64,000 nucleotides of DNA from Embiotoca jacksoni. Its lineage: Eukaryota; Chordata; Actinopteri; Embiotocidae. Positions 1 through 13,446 of this stretch are shown here, piece after piece. The DNA is taken from contig JAKOON010000011.1 in the NCBI GenBank assembly GCA_022577435.1, forward strand, positions 8,646,992-8,710,991, read 5' to 3'. Both the position numbers and the translations under genes were made by a program. The notes under the pieces were generated by a model, which was not told the origin of the DNA, did not search any database, and saw nothing but the letters and a program-made list of their open reading frames with translations. The first letter of the stretch is position 1. Every line of letters begins with the position of its first letter.

Positions 1-3000
1 AAAGACATGTGCATGTACAGTGGGCCAGTATTTTTCTGTACAGGGGAAACTCTCACTGAAAATAGACAGATGTTGGGTGCTGCCAACAATCTGTCATTCA
101 TGTCAGCTTTAAAGCCTTCTATTTCCCGCTGAGGGCCCAACTTTGCAGATGGCAAAGATTGATTTGACGGTGTGTTTTGGTGAAAGACCAACCACTGTGC
201 AAAATGTCATGGTGAATTGATGATCAATCATTGCATAATTTGGGAACTTAGTTTTATGTAATAGGCAGGCGATACTACTGTGTATGGACAAAAGTGACTT
301 CACGTTTTTCTGGTCTTGATAATCCCAGGATTTAAAAACAGGACTCCTCTAATTATTTTATTCATCACTAAATCTGCAGATTATCCTCTTGATAAACCTT
401 TTAGTCCATTAAATGTGAAAAATGTTATGTTTTCAAACTCGCACTCGACTCATTATGGTCCTCATTTGGCCATCCAACCAATAGTCCAAAACCCAACAAT
501 ATTCACTTCACTTTGTTGCTTGAAAAAATGACTTAAATCCATTTTTCAGTTATCAGAGATGTTTATTTGCAGTGTATGTTCATATTTTCAGGTACCGGAG
601 GACCACTTACATGTCAACTTTTGGCAACATTCAGCACCGCGGACAGCACTTTACAGTGTGGTCCTTCAACAGGCTAAAGCTGTCACTGAAAATCCTCGTT
701 CCTGAAAACGTCGCACATTTTTCTTAGTGTCTTACCAACTTGCTGTTTGACATTTTTTAATAGTGAGTATAGTGTGAGGAAAATCGCAGGAAGGTATGAT
801 AAATAATCTGAGGAAGACACTAAGTACGAAGAAGTGTTGATACACCAGAAGGGAAAAGAACAGACTCCCGTAGTGGGGCACTTTAGGTTGGACTTTCTGC
901 AGCGTGCCAAATGATTTAACTCGTGCACGTACAGTGAGCCAGTATTTTGCACAAAACAGTTTGGATCCGAGTCAGCTGTAACAGAGAGTAAATTGAAAAG
1001 CGTCTTTTCTTGCAGAGCTGATACAGTTGAAATGGTACAAGTACTTTGAATTCATACATTTTTAACGGACAAAAAATAAACAAAAGATGAGGCAAAATAA
1101 TCAGCATTTATCAATGATGAAAATACTCCGTAATTGCTGCTCTAAAGTCTTGTATGTATCAAATTAATCGGTTTTGGATGTCATTGTGTAGTTATAGGTC
1201 AGCCTCGAGGACAGTATTGATCACAGAAGCTTTTACTGTACTCAAGCCTACTCAGCTAAATATGAACCAAACCTACAGAAATGAATAAATTGGCCCATGT
1301 GATGGGGAAACTCTCAGGGGAAAAAACAAGGGGTGTGAAAAAAAGAGACAGAAAAATACCCAGCGATATAGCGAGAGGGGGGAAAAGGAGGAAAAACATC
1401 TGGTCGGTGGCTCTGTAGCTTGAATTTGGGGTGTAGATTAACAACAACACACGCACAAACACAGAGGATAATGCTGACCCTCCTTTCACTGTGCTGAAGA
1501 TGTCAAACTCTGTAATCATTGCTATTGTACTAGCAAGCGCAAATCGCTATTGAACTAATAATCGGTCTCTGATCAATGAATGACTGATCTCTTCATTGCC
1601 CTGCCCTGCAGTCTTGTTGTTCTGTGTAACAGACCTAACAAGACTCAGATGTTGGAAGTCAGTTGTCCATGAGGGGAAAAAATGTTTCGTCACACCAGAA
1701 AACAATTTGTTGGATGCAGTGAAGCTCCACATATTGGACTCCTTTTTTTTTTTTGCCTGAACTACGTAGGAAAGCTGTAGGGGCTTCCCTCTCTGGAGAG
1801 GGTTGTCATACAAATGTTGTTTACTCTACAATGAGTTACATGTGATTGAAAAGTAAATCAGTGCAGATCATTTTAATACAGCAGAAGTATTATAATTTTT
1901 TTTCATATTTGAGAGAATTTGCTTACAAATTTTTGCTGAAAAAAAAGTGACTTCGTATAATTGCATTGTCAGAGTAGTCTCGTATATTTAGGCTGTGACA
2001 TAAAAGTAGAGCCTCGCTAATGATGAATATGTAAATTTTTTTTAGATGTAGAGACATTTCTCAAAATCTTTTTTTTTTCCTCTCGTAGGAAAGAAATGAG
2101 TCAGTCTCGTTGTCTCGTGGTTTTGGCTTAAAATGGCTTCTCAATCTTAGGCCAAACTTCTAAGTCCCGCAGAGTCGACGTACTGGTCTGAGATCAGCGC
2201 CCAAACCGAAGATCTACGATCTTATTTATTTCCAAAGAGCTAGGCAGATTTCAGGTCAGCGGCATTGCGGACTCCGGAGCAGATGAGCCGACTCCAGCCC
2301 CCCTCTGGCTCCGTTGGTCATGCCTTGGATAAGTCCTGATTGCTCGTGCCTAGGAGGAGAGACAGCCATTAGAGACCAGCAGTTTGGCTCAGCGATTCTA
2401 ATTGTTTCATTGCGGTTGAGCTGGTGGCTTTGAACGCATTATGGTCTTCAAACTAGCTCTTTAGAAATGGCCCTGGCAGTTAACTTTAATTACAGACACA
2501 TTAAAGCACTTATAGAAAAAAGGGGGTCTGACGATAAGCTAACTTACAGATACACTGCAGTTACGGCCGAGCTGCTGGATAAATAAATGTCAGTGAATGC
2601 AAACCATCAGTGACAACCTTAATAATCCCAAGTACTTTGATTACAATCTCATGGAAGCATGGAGTATATAGTCGCCATTATAAATGAATCAGCACAGAGT
2701 CCTTTTAAAAGCTGTTTTTTTTTCCGCCTTTCCACTAAATGCATTATTTTTGTCATTTCATTGGAATGTACTACATGCACTTGAAATGGAAACAATCTCG
2801 GCTCAGTGTGTTAACTGCAGCAAACGCGAGTAAACACCTCTTTCTCAGGCAGCTTCAGAAGGGGTGCCAGACTCCCAAGCGAAGAGACACGACCTTCAGA
2901 TTGCATAAACAAAGATGTTCTGAGACTTTGACATTTAACAATAATGGTGCTTTGGTTTAAGGGTGTTTTATGATTCACACACCACAGTATTTCCGATGGT

Positions 3001-6000
3001 TTCCTCATGACAATGTTTTATAAAAAAAAGAAGCAGAAGTAGGTTTATGATCATATGTTTTTTCCTAAAGCTACAAACAAACAACACATTATAGCGAGCA
3101 CTGTCTTTCAGTAATAATTTAAAATAGCGTCACATCGTCGCACATTAAAGTTCTGACAATCTGGTTTCTGTCATTCACTGGAATGTTTTATAGTTTAGAA
3201 ACTACATTATGCAATTTCATATGAGCTGCACATGAGTATGTTATTGTGGGGTGAGCATTTTTGTCTCAAAGGGCTGATCCAGTTGATTGCTGGATAAAGA
3301 TATCACGGCCAGGAGATTCTCACCACACCTTCATGTGGAGGACTTAAAGAGAATGGAAACAAACAACAAAGAGAGCGGTCTGTTGCAGGGCTGCTGTTCT
3401 TCTTCATCTCCCACCGTCCTCTGAAAGCAACAATGAAGAGTAATCATTTATTTCTTGGGGCCATGGTGAGAATTATGACTCAATATGAAGTCATAACAGA
3501 GCTAATTATACATTTGAATGAAAGTGCTGCCATATTTTGGTTTTTAGACACCAAACATCGCATCTGTGAAACAGACATGACCCTCTGACATCTGCCTTAC
3601 AGATACAACCATCCACCGGCAGTGTTGATGTCACAATGAGCCATATAGTCAAACAAATGACGCCCAGAAATATTGACTTCACAAGGCACAGAGGAAGTGT
3701 GTGCAGCAGGTGTCGTTTTAATTAACGACTGCAGGCCTCTATAATCGTATTTGTTGCTTCATTTGTGTGTTGGCTCGGTAATGTGACTATAAACTAACAT
3801 CTTCGTTAATGTTTAATGTGGATTATATGAAGAATTATTGTCAGTGGAAACAAAGAGGTCATAGACAGATGAACAGATGAAACTGGTGCTGGTTAATGGC
3901 AAAAACCTTGTCAGGAGAAGAAGCAGTGACTAACTGGGCCGTACTCAAGTTTTGAATCCGACGTCACAAAATCTCATCACATCCGTCTGCAGCCACTTTT
4001 ATACTTAATTTGTCACCTATCGTCTTAAATTACAAACTGCGTTTCCGAATATCAGCTGGTGCCGCGTCCAGGATTAAGTTTACATTCTGAAATGTAAACC
4101 CAAAGTTTGAAATGTTGCCCGGCGTGCCGCTGACAGCTTCCCCTAATTCGTCTTCTTCAAGCTGGGATAGCTTCCATATTTTAATAATGTTAACTACATG
4201 GAAGTAATTACTGTGTGGCCCATGCAGGAGACTAAAAAGCAGGAATGTTAAACACCACTGCCACTGGAATCCCAAGTCTCATGATACATTTTCTTTGGTA
4301 GCGATGCTCATTTCCATCACTTGTCGGTCTGTTAACTCACTGGCAGCCACCTTAGTCGATGAAATGAACTCGATGATCTGAGGGCTCATTTGTAGCTGTT
4401 TCAGACGCAAAAAAACACAGCTTCAAAGATGCCGACGCCATTTCCCGTGGAAAAGTTTATATTTATAAAAGGGTACGTGATGGGAGAATGTGCACACCTG
4501 GAGGAAAGTCTGACCAATGTCCACAGAGTTTGGAGGATGAGGAAAATCGGCCACACAGATGTCGAAGGCAGATTTTGTAATAATCCTTCCCACAGCTTTG
4601 ATTTCAGTTTATATCGAACTTCGAATTACGTCTGTCCACATTTCAGGTCAGCAGTGTTGTGTTGCCTTTGTGCTTCGAAGACACATTTTTCTTATCTATT
4701 TTTCTCCTGCATTAATGCATTAATTACCTTTCTTCAACCTCCTAAGTGCCTGATGCTGGCTCATTACCAAATGTCATTGGATGTTGCATCAGATTTTTGG
4801 AGACCAGAGCTTTGGTAGATTTCTAACATTGATTTGTTCAGTAGTTTCATTGCTCTGTACGTCTCCTTTAGCCTGGCTGCGTTCGTCTTATACTCACAGG
4901 TTCAGTCTTGCTGTGATCTGGAGACACTGCTTACATTGGTTTGTTTAGCCACTCTGAAGGGCAAACCAATCAGTGTGATGAGTCATTCCAACATTGGTGG
5001 CAATGGTAGAGTTTTGGCTCCGTTTGGTATATGGTGGTCAATGCTGATTGGTTAAAGGCTGCTACAGTAGTTTCAAAGGTAACCTAAAGTCTACGCCCAG
5101 TAGGACTCGATAACTGGAGACGATCCTCAGTGGAGCGCGGCCATACCCACTTTGGGTCTTTTATTACCAGGTTACGTCTCCTTGAAGATGCAAACAAATA
5201 TGAAGCGGTGACCTGCGTTGTCTCCACTGGCCTGTACAAAGGTTCTTGTGGTGTGCAGCGAAGCACACCTTCATGTCTGACCACTGTGTTGCTTTTTTGG
5301 AATAGTCTTGTTTGTGGCTTTGTCCCGCTGTGTTTTTTTGTAACGCCATCTTTATCCTCCAAAGGACCAATATGTACATCAGTATTTATGAAGGATTTGT
5401 ACATTTATAGTTAGTGGTGGGAGTTCAGTGGATGAAATGTGAGGCTTGCCGAAATGTGCAGCATTTAGTTTTAGTTGCGTGCAAGCGTGCATTTGCTTTG
5501 CATGCTTTGTGATTTTACAAATCTTCTTAATTTTGTTTGCGTATACCGTTTTAGTCTTCTTGGTGTTTTTTTTGGTCTAAATGGTTTATAACATAGTATG
5601 GTATAAGCAGATATTAAACATTTAGCAATGGCTCTATCATCAACTATAACTCGTTGTGGAGGCTGGTGTACAAACAGATTAAAACAGTAAAACATTTATA
5701 GTATTCATCTAAAATGCCTTGATAGGAGAAGTTATCTTTGTTGGCACTAAAAAGTGTGTTATTATAGTGTGTTAGAAATCATTTATTAAACGTGTGTATG
5801 CTGCTTCTCAGTGCTAAATAAGGGAACGTAAAGCAGGTGTTGAAAGAAAAATCTGCCTCTCTCTATTGGTAATTTTGAAGAACCCTGTTGGCTCGATCTG
5901 TCCACCATACACCTTCTAACTCATCATACTGTTTGGACAAAGCTCAGTGGAGGTGCATGGTCCTCACTGAAATATTGATGTGGGGACAGGGAGTGTTGGT

Positions 6001-8223
6001 TCCGGGTGAATAATGCAACGGGTGGATTAGTTCTGGTTTCAGAGAAAGCGAGTGGATGGATAAATTAATCATATAGCTGCTTCCATCCAGCTTTCAGTGG
6101 GAATTAAAGGCAAAAGAGAAAAAAGAAGATGGGAGCACACAGGTGATACAAATGTCACTAATATTTACAGACACCATAATTAAATAGCTTTATTTTCAAA
6201 GGAACTCTTCAGAAACTGGGTGTATCTTTGCTGCTTTATCGGGGGCATTAAAATACAATGAAACGTTCAGAGTTTTCTAGCACGTATCAATGTATTCTGT
6301 TTCTAAATCTCTTGTTGGTTTGGCCTTTAATGTCTAGCAATAAGTCTGTTTCATTTCATTTCTGCTGCTGGACAGCGCTTGAAGATGTCGTGAAGTAGTG
6401 TGGGATCACGGGAGTTGTTGTCTTTATTGTTAAACAGCCATGTTTATTGCAGATGGAAATCGATCTTTAGCTTTGCAGTTAGCTTCTCTCGCTCCCTCTT
6501 ACTCTCCTGCTGTCTTTTGCTCGGCGTGTTTTACGTTTTGCCATTTCTCTGCGTCTTTTCGTGATAAAGGTCCTTGTAATAAATGCAGTTTATTTGCCAT
6601 CATGGAGGCTCAGTGAATTACATGTGCAGCTTCAGCTATGGAAACCCAATTGTTGGCTGATGTAGTTAGCCAGCCACCAGTAGCCGCTGCGGGCCGGCCC
6701 ACCGTATCCACCGTTTCCCTGGAAGTTATAGAAAATAGAAGTGTAAAGTGGATATAATGCCACTGAGAGGTGAATTAGTGAAACAAATTGTTACCTTGAT
6801 TGAAATTACGGATTCCTTTGGATTTGAACATTTTCTGAAAAAATTGGGATAATGCACAACTGAACAACACCTCATAGGTCGGGTCGTTTTCAGATATTTT
6901 AGTGGAGAAAAGTTACATATTCTACTTTTAAATGTAATGTAACAAGCGTTAAAGTGAGCACCTTTTACATAAATGTAATAAAGACTATTAGTCAGCATAA
7001 ACTGGCACATCTGGCACAGTGCCGACATGTATGTACTGTAGAGAGAAAGAGGTACAGAAGATGAGTGAGGCGAGGGAGGATTTTCAAACTGGGAAAGTGG
7101 TGGAGGATGCGAGAGAGCAGGAGAGGTAATTGTCTTTGATGATTCTCATGGTTTTCTTGTTTATTTCACGGGGCAGGAAGTTTCAAACAGAGTAGGCCTG
7201 TGACCAATCAGTGGTTGCCATTAAAAGGCGTGATGAAGAACCAATGAAATGCTGATTTGGTAAAAGGAAGGAGGAGCATGAGGCATTGTATTGTCTGAAG
7301 ACAGGCAAACAGATGAGAGGTGTTTGTTAAGTCTGTAAAAACCCTTGTGTACAGTGTTCCCTGCATCGCTATACTGTATGTTACTTTATAGAGGTATTTC
7401 TGTAAGATGCAGTACTGTGCGGAGAAAACTAGTTTTTCAAACCTTTTACATTCAATCTGTTTAGCCATGCTAGTAGCATGTATCAAGAGAGGTCTGTGGT
7501 AGTCCACCATGACTGAAACATCTCAACAGCCTGCGAAGGATAACATTTTATAATTTTTGGTAATTCACTGACATCTATCAAAGTTTTGCTCAAGTTCTAG
7601 TTCGCAAATTTTAGAATGCTAAAGCTCTTTAAAATGGTGAATATGGTAAGCATTAATATAAGCATGTCTGCATTCAGTAAGAGTTTTCCCATTGTGGTGA
7701 GTTTAAATTGTGCCGTTGAGCAGTCGCCATCAGCAGAGCCATGCTGGCTCGATAGTCAGAGTGGTTTTCCACTGCACGACACACAAAAGTGAAGTAGTTC
7801 ACCAAAACTTTGAATGAAGCTCTGGTAATTCGGTGATGATTGATTATATTTCCCAGAAGTTCTTCACAATAAAAGCATCCTGCAGTTTCACCAGTATAAC
7901 GCTTTTCATTGAAGTAGTACGAAATGTTATAATTTTTTGGGAGGGTAACTTCACACAGCTTTGATATGCCTAATACAGTTGCACAGGAGGGAAATTAAAC
8001 TCAGCAGAGATTCAAGTAAAAGCTATAAAAGTAGTGAGAGCTCAATACTTAGAGATTTATCCCGTGTCGCCACACGGTGCTGATATCTGAGATTGTCTCT
8101 GATCTTGGCCACCACGCTTCACGGTAACCAAAGTTCACTGGAGAAATCCTCTGTAGGGGACACATCTGAGTGTCTGCCATGACTCTCAGGATTGCATCAG
8201 GGAGGAGGTAAAATGGAGGCCAG

Positions 8224-8224
<1 letters not shown>
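1..8224. other. gene-free stretch
   Basis: No exon, RNA gene or clear repeat could be supported. All frames are short and lack domains. 2200-2640 is of normal complexity with several homeobox-type TAAT words and could be conserved non-coding DNA. CCAAT words occur at about 7203 and 7239 without other promoter signals. Confidence 0.6.
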
Positions 8225-8312
<88 letters not shown>

Positions 8313-8316
8313 TGTG
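8225..8316. repeat. (TG)n microsatellite, about 90 bases
   Basis: Almost pure TG dinucleotides, one TT interruption near 8310. It creates false Cys-Val and Thr-His frames on both strands. Confidence 0.99.
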
Positions 8317-8639
8317 TTAACAGGCGCTCCAGGGTTATTTGGCCAAAATGCTCCCAGACCTTTCAAACACAAAGACTCCTGCTTTAGACAACACAGTACG
8401 GCACCTTTTCTTCATTTTAAAGATGGCTCTCAGGGTTCTCTTGACCTTCCACAAATGCACGCATTTACAACCTTACACATTTCGTTAAACATAAGCACAC
8501 ACACAGATACAGTTATGTACACGCATACCTTTTGCATAAAGGTCAGATTAGGGGGAGATTTCAATAAAAGAGTGAGACATTAGATTCCTTAGCTCCTTCC
8601 TAATGTTACAGAGGATTTTGTAACCTCCCACACCAGGCT

Positions 8640-8642
<3 letters not shown>

Positions 8643-8689
<47 letters not shown>

Positions 8690-8696
8690 CCCCACT
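8643..8696. repeat. (AC)n microsatellite, 54 bases
   Basis: Pure AC repeat, complementary in orientation to the TG tract 330 bases before it. Confidence 0.99.
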
Positions 8697-11600
8697 CTCG
8701 TCCATTACTTTGACTATAGTTGGAACCAGACACTTGTCTTGTTCCATGTACTAAGGTAGGATTTCAGGTGTCAGGTTTATGGGTCACTAACAACCCCACC
8801 TCCCTCCTTTTGCTAGCCTCTCTGCACATGCTCAGTCTGCAGGTGACCTGTGGTACCTGTAGCTTTATCGTCAACATATATGTTGGAGTGGCAGATGGAG
8901 ACTTCCCACCTCCCCCACAGGACGCATTAGTGAGGAGAGAGAGGACGACAGAAGTTGAAAGGCAATTACGTCTGGTCTCTGATGAGAGAACAAACTGAGG
9001 CAGACAAAGCCCTGTGATGTGGTGAGGCCATCCAGCCATCCCCAGGTACACAGCTAGACAATAGAGAGACGATTCAAAGCCCTGCAAAATGCATTCTGTC
9101 TAGACACGCAAGCAAACCAAAGCAAAAAGAGTCCACGCAGACAAGATGAAGACATTCCTGAGAAGGAAAGACGGGAACTACAGGCGGAATATGTTTTGAA
9201 AGTACTTTGAAGCACTTGAAATGCACTTGAATTAACTTGTTAAGCACTTGTCTTGTGTCTTGTGATGTGGGTACTCCCAATCAAGATAGATTGTTACTTT
9301 CTTTCTATGATTTCAGCAGGTATTTTGAACGATGCTCCCTGTTCTCTAAGATAGAGAAACGGAGCCATAAGTTGTTGTTTATTTTCTATTTCGGTAAGTC
9401 AGCTGAAACTGTATTGCAGCATGTAAGATATCGGCAGGTCCTGAATAGTCTTTCCAAAGCCCCCAGATTTTTATTGAAGTCATAAATGTGTCGGGAGACC
9501 TTACATACCTCTGTGGTGAACGCTGGCTAATTACAGTAGGAAGGGAAATGTGAGGGTTAGAAAAAAAACAACCCTGAATGAATCCATCATTTGTGATTAG
9601 TTGGTCCATCCATTTACCTGGGCGTGCCGACTTATTTTAGAACTTTGTACGGTTTATTTATGAGAGAACAACACCATCCACGATCAGTAACCTAGTGGAC
9701 AATCTGCCGACGCTGTACGTGACGTGTTTAGTTCACTCTTTTCACCTTATTTTGGCCACATGTGAATTGTGTGCACAGCTTCTGTGTGCGTAGCCACTTA
9801 GCTGGCGATAGCCTGCATGTGAGGCATTTAAGGAAAATTGCAGCGATAAATTGCAGCCATAGTAGACGCTCCCCCTCTAAACTGCATGAATCTGTGCATG
9901 CACATCGGTCCCTCTCCGATTGCTCACGCCACTACAAGTAAAATCTCAAACTGTGGGAAACACTATCGCTGTAAAGTACAGTCAGCATGTGATGTAATGA
10001 TGAGTGGTTCTCGGTAATATCGCGCTTACTGGTTTTACATCACATTTTTCATACTTCAACCCTCAGTACACCCTGCAGACGTCCTGTGGGTCCCACAAAG
10101 AGGTGTACATTAGTACAATAGTAAACACTGTAGTTTTGTATAGGTAGACGGGTAAAAGCAGTGGTTGACCAGTGGTCGTTTGTTGCAGGGTCATGTTTTC
10201 TCTACACTCTCCAAGTCTTACAATATTTCATTGGATAAAGTCAGAAACTGCAAGGATTCATTTAGTGGTGTAATAATTAAATTATTACATCAAACATCAT
10301 TCCTTCAATTTTACGATCACTTTTTAAAGTTTCACGTCATAAAACTGAAATATAAACAATATAGCGCTGATCTTCTGCCGCTCTGTGCTGAAGTAGCATT
10401 GTGTGGAAGCTGCGATCCATCTACAGTCAAAATAACTTTTCTCTCTCTTCTGCGGAGCAATGATGTGTTTTGACATTCGCACAAACACGTGTAAAGAACT
10501 CTCCCTCCGTTTTAATTTGTTTGTGATGGTTGATTGATGATAGTTGTTGTCATTTGTCTGTAATAACTGTCTCGCAAGTTTTCACAAGGCGAGTGTGAAC
10601 ACCTGTGATCATGTGCTCTTAGTCACTTTGATATCACGCCACGGATCATGACAGCAACTACATTTATAGCGTCGGAAGAAGAATCTGTGCTACCAGTGAT
10701 GGCACACACTTGCACAGATACACAGAAAACACACACATGAACCTGCGGTTTTCAAAACCACAACAAACACTTCCTCCAGGACTAATCCCATGTCTGTATG
10801 TAGTGTTTTCTCCTGTTTACACTCTCCAGTAATGACAGAGCCATTAGACATGAGACTTGGTCTCACATAAAAGGAGTCATCAGGCTTCTTCATCACAACG
10901 GTCTGGTGCTTGTAAAGAATACAGTGAGGCTGGGCTTCCCCTCGTCCAGCTGCTGATGTCTTGACTCATGGATTCCCACCGTTTTTCCTCAATGCTCTGA
11001 CTGCAGGTGAATCCCACTAGACCCAGTCTCAACGGTTCTCACTCGGGAGAGGTGGGGCAAGAAAATAAAATTGGCCCTTTGCTTTCTGTCACTCTCCCCT
11101 TAGCTTCTCTGTGGGTCTCCTGAGGCGTGTGACAACTTTTGCCTGGGGCTGTCGTCGCCCGCAGACCTTCAGTGGTAGAGTCTGTGACCGGCGGCGGGGA
11201 CTGCTGGATGCTTTTGCAGGATGAACAATGCGCTCAAAAACATCGCTTTCAATTCAACTCTTTCTCCGCACTTGAATGTGGCTTCAAACTGAAGGGACGT
11301 GCGCACGCATCTGCTCTCAAACTCTCCTTCGTGGGGTAGATTTTCTAAAGCCTGAATACAGAACCAAGAGGAGGTGTGGAAGTCTAGTGTTTCCCAAACC
11401 ACTTGAAATACAAAATGCTGAAAAAAAAAAAAGAAAAAGAGATGCCTACCTGCAGCTTTAAAACATGGCTGTGTGCTTATTCCTTCAGAGGACGAAAGCT
11501 GTCAAGTTGTATTCAGTGAATGCAGTCTAACGTGGCGACACGGCAAGGAAATGATATTAAAGCATATTCTTTAAATAATACTATATATAACCTGTCTCAG

Positions 11601-11802
11601 ATCTGGAAAACTCTTATAGATATGACAGTGATATACAGTATTTGGAGCTCAGCCGTGTCTGTGTGAATATCAAAGGGGCTTTCCATATGGTGGCCAGGGC
11701 AACTGGCATATTGACTTGTCTGTCATCACCATAAGGATGTGTCAACGTTGGCCAAGCTGCTCATATGGAGGCAACAAAACATAAACGACACTATGGGTTA
11801 GA

Positions 11803-11852
<50 letters not shown>
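11803..11852. repeat. (CT)n / (CTGT)n microsatellite
   Basis: Starts as CTGT units and becomes CT units. It creates false Arg-Glu frames on the minus strand. Confidence 0.97.
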
Positions 11853-13264
11853 TGCAGACAGCGCATACACACAAACACAGTGAGTCGGCAATACCCTGTT
11901 GCAGTGTGTAAAAAAAAAGTGTCTACCGAGGCCAACTCCCTCACATGGTGGCAACAACACACAAAGATCTTTGATGTTTTGGATGCAGACCTGACCAAGT
12001 GCACATGTTTCCCAAAGAGATGATTAATGGCTAATAGAACAGAAAAGGATTAACAGGAATCACCGCAACACCGGTCATGAACTCTATGCACAACAAACAA
12101 ACATGTCGTGTCCCATTTGTTTGTATAGTGGTTTTGTTTGTCGGTCCTGTCTGAGACTCTGATGACTGATGAGGCAACCTGGGAGCAGCCAGAGAGCGAC
12201 ACTGTAGTGTTGTAGAGATTGCGTGTGCTTGTGTGCTACAGCAGAGTTGGTAACATTACCTCTTACCTGAAACTATTTGTAAGGAAACAAAATCACATAC
12301 AGAAATCCTTGGAACTAATGGCCACATTACTTATTACATGTCAGGTTATCAGGTTATATTGCTTTGTTCTTTAACTCAAACTGCACCGAAGACAAACAGT
12401 CCTGCAGTTACAGTCAAAGTACCTGAAATTCATCCATATTTTTTTTGTATTCAGTAATACGCAGCTGTTGTCTGCTTTTTTCGTGTCAATGAAAATCCCA
12501 CTCCCACAGGTTGCACGTCATCTCACTGCTGGCAGTTTTTACACCTCCAACTAAGTCGGCATTCCGTTTGAAATAGTAAATTATTTTTTCAAGTTACTTA
12601 AAATGATGTTTACATCAGTACCTGTGTAATACAGTTAATCTGACTATAAGATAGTCTATCTGTTGCTTAACAACAAAGCGTACAAAAAGAGAAATCAATC
12701 AGATTTTGTCTATATTTTTGTTCACTTTTATCACTATCCTCGCTTCTCTTTCGTCAATACTTCTGAACTTTGTATCTGTATTATTAATGGGCATTTCAAG
12801 AAAAATATTATTTGATATTTGCGACTGGATTCAGTCACACTGTAACAACAAATGCCATCAAACTCTGAAAACCCTCTCCGTTAACAAAGCTGATGAGTAG
12901 CTTGTTCTTCAGCTGTAATTTTTTAGATGACGGCTGTTTTTTGCGCTACATCTCTGACACGAAATGTACTTAATCTGGTGAGAAAGCTATTGGTCATTGA
13001 TCCATGGATGCACCGGATGTTTGGTGCTTCACTTGCTGTGCTTAGCTGTAGTAGACTTATAATATGCTAATTTGTCAGAGTGGGCACTACACCCTATTTA
13101 CGTTATTTTTTTTGAAGACGTTCCACACAAACAAAAATATTGCATTTTATTTATTTTTCAAAGGCTGATCACTCAGGACTTTTGTAAGAAAAAAAAAAAA
13201 TCATCTGCACAACCACAGCGGAAAGATTGTCAAGCTTTTTTTGTAAGATAAATTTTTTTGTACT

Positions 13265-13446
13265 TGTAAGACATGCTGAATTCGTTTTTGAATATTGATC
13301 TATCAGAAATATGTTGTGTATTTGTTTGTTAGCTATGTTTTGTATTTGGTAAACAAGATACATTAGTCTGTAAATGGTGTTTTATGTTTGTAAGCCATGC
13401 TGTGTTTGTTTGGCCATTTGTAAAACATGCTTTGTTTGTTTGTTAA
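13265..13446. repeat. degenerate tandem repeat of about 30 bases (TTGTAAgaCATGCT..TTTGTTTG)
   Basis: Units beginning cttgtaagacatgctg (13265), tttgtaagccatgctg (13387) and tttgtaaaacatgctt (13417), the last two adjacent and followed by tgtttgtttg. Confidence 0.6.

Noticed and set aside
4429..4818. 129-codon plus frame
   Set aside because: No domain, no conserved motif and no fitting splice partners. Length is within chance for 64 kb in six frames.
8049..8583. Frames rich in Cys-Val or Thr-His across the TG repeat
   Set aside because: They are translations of a dinucleotide repeat. The same applies to frames over the tracts at 11811, 26549, 47396, 52898 and 39643.
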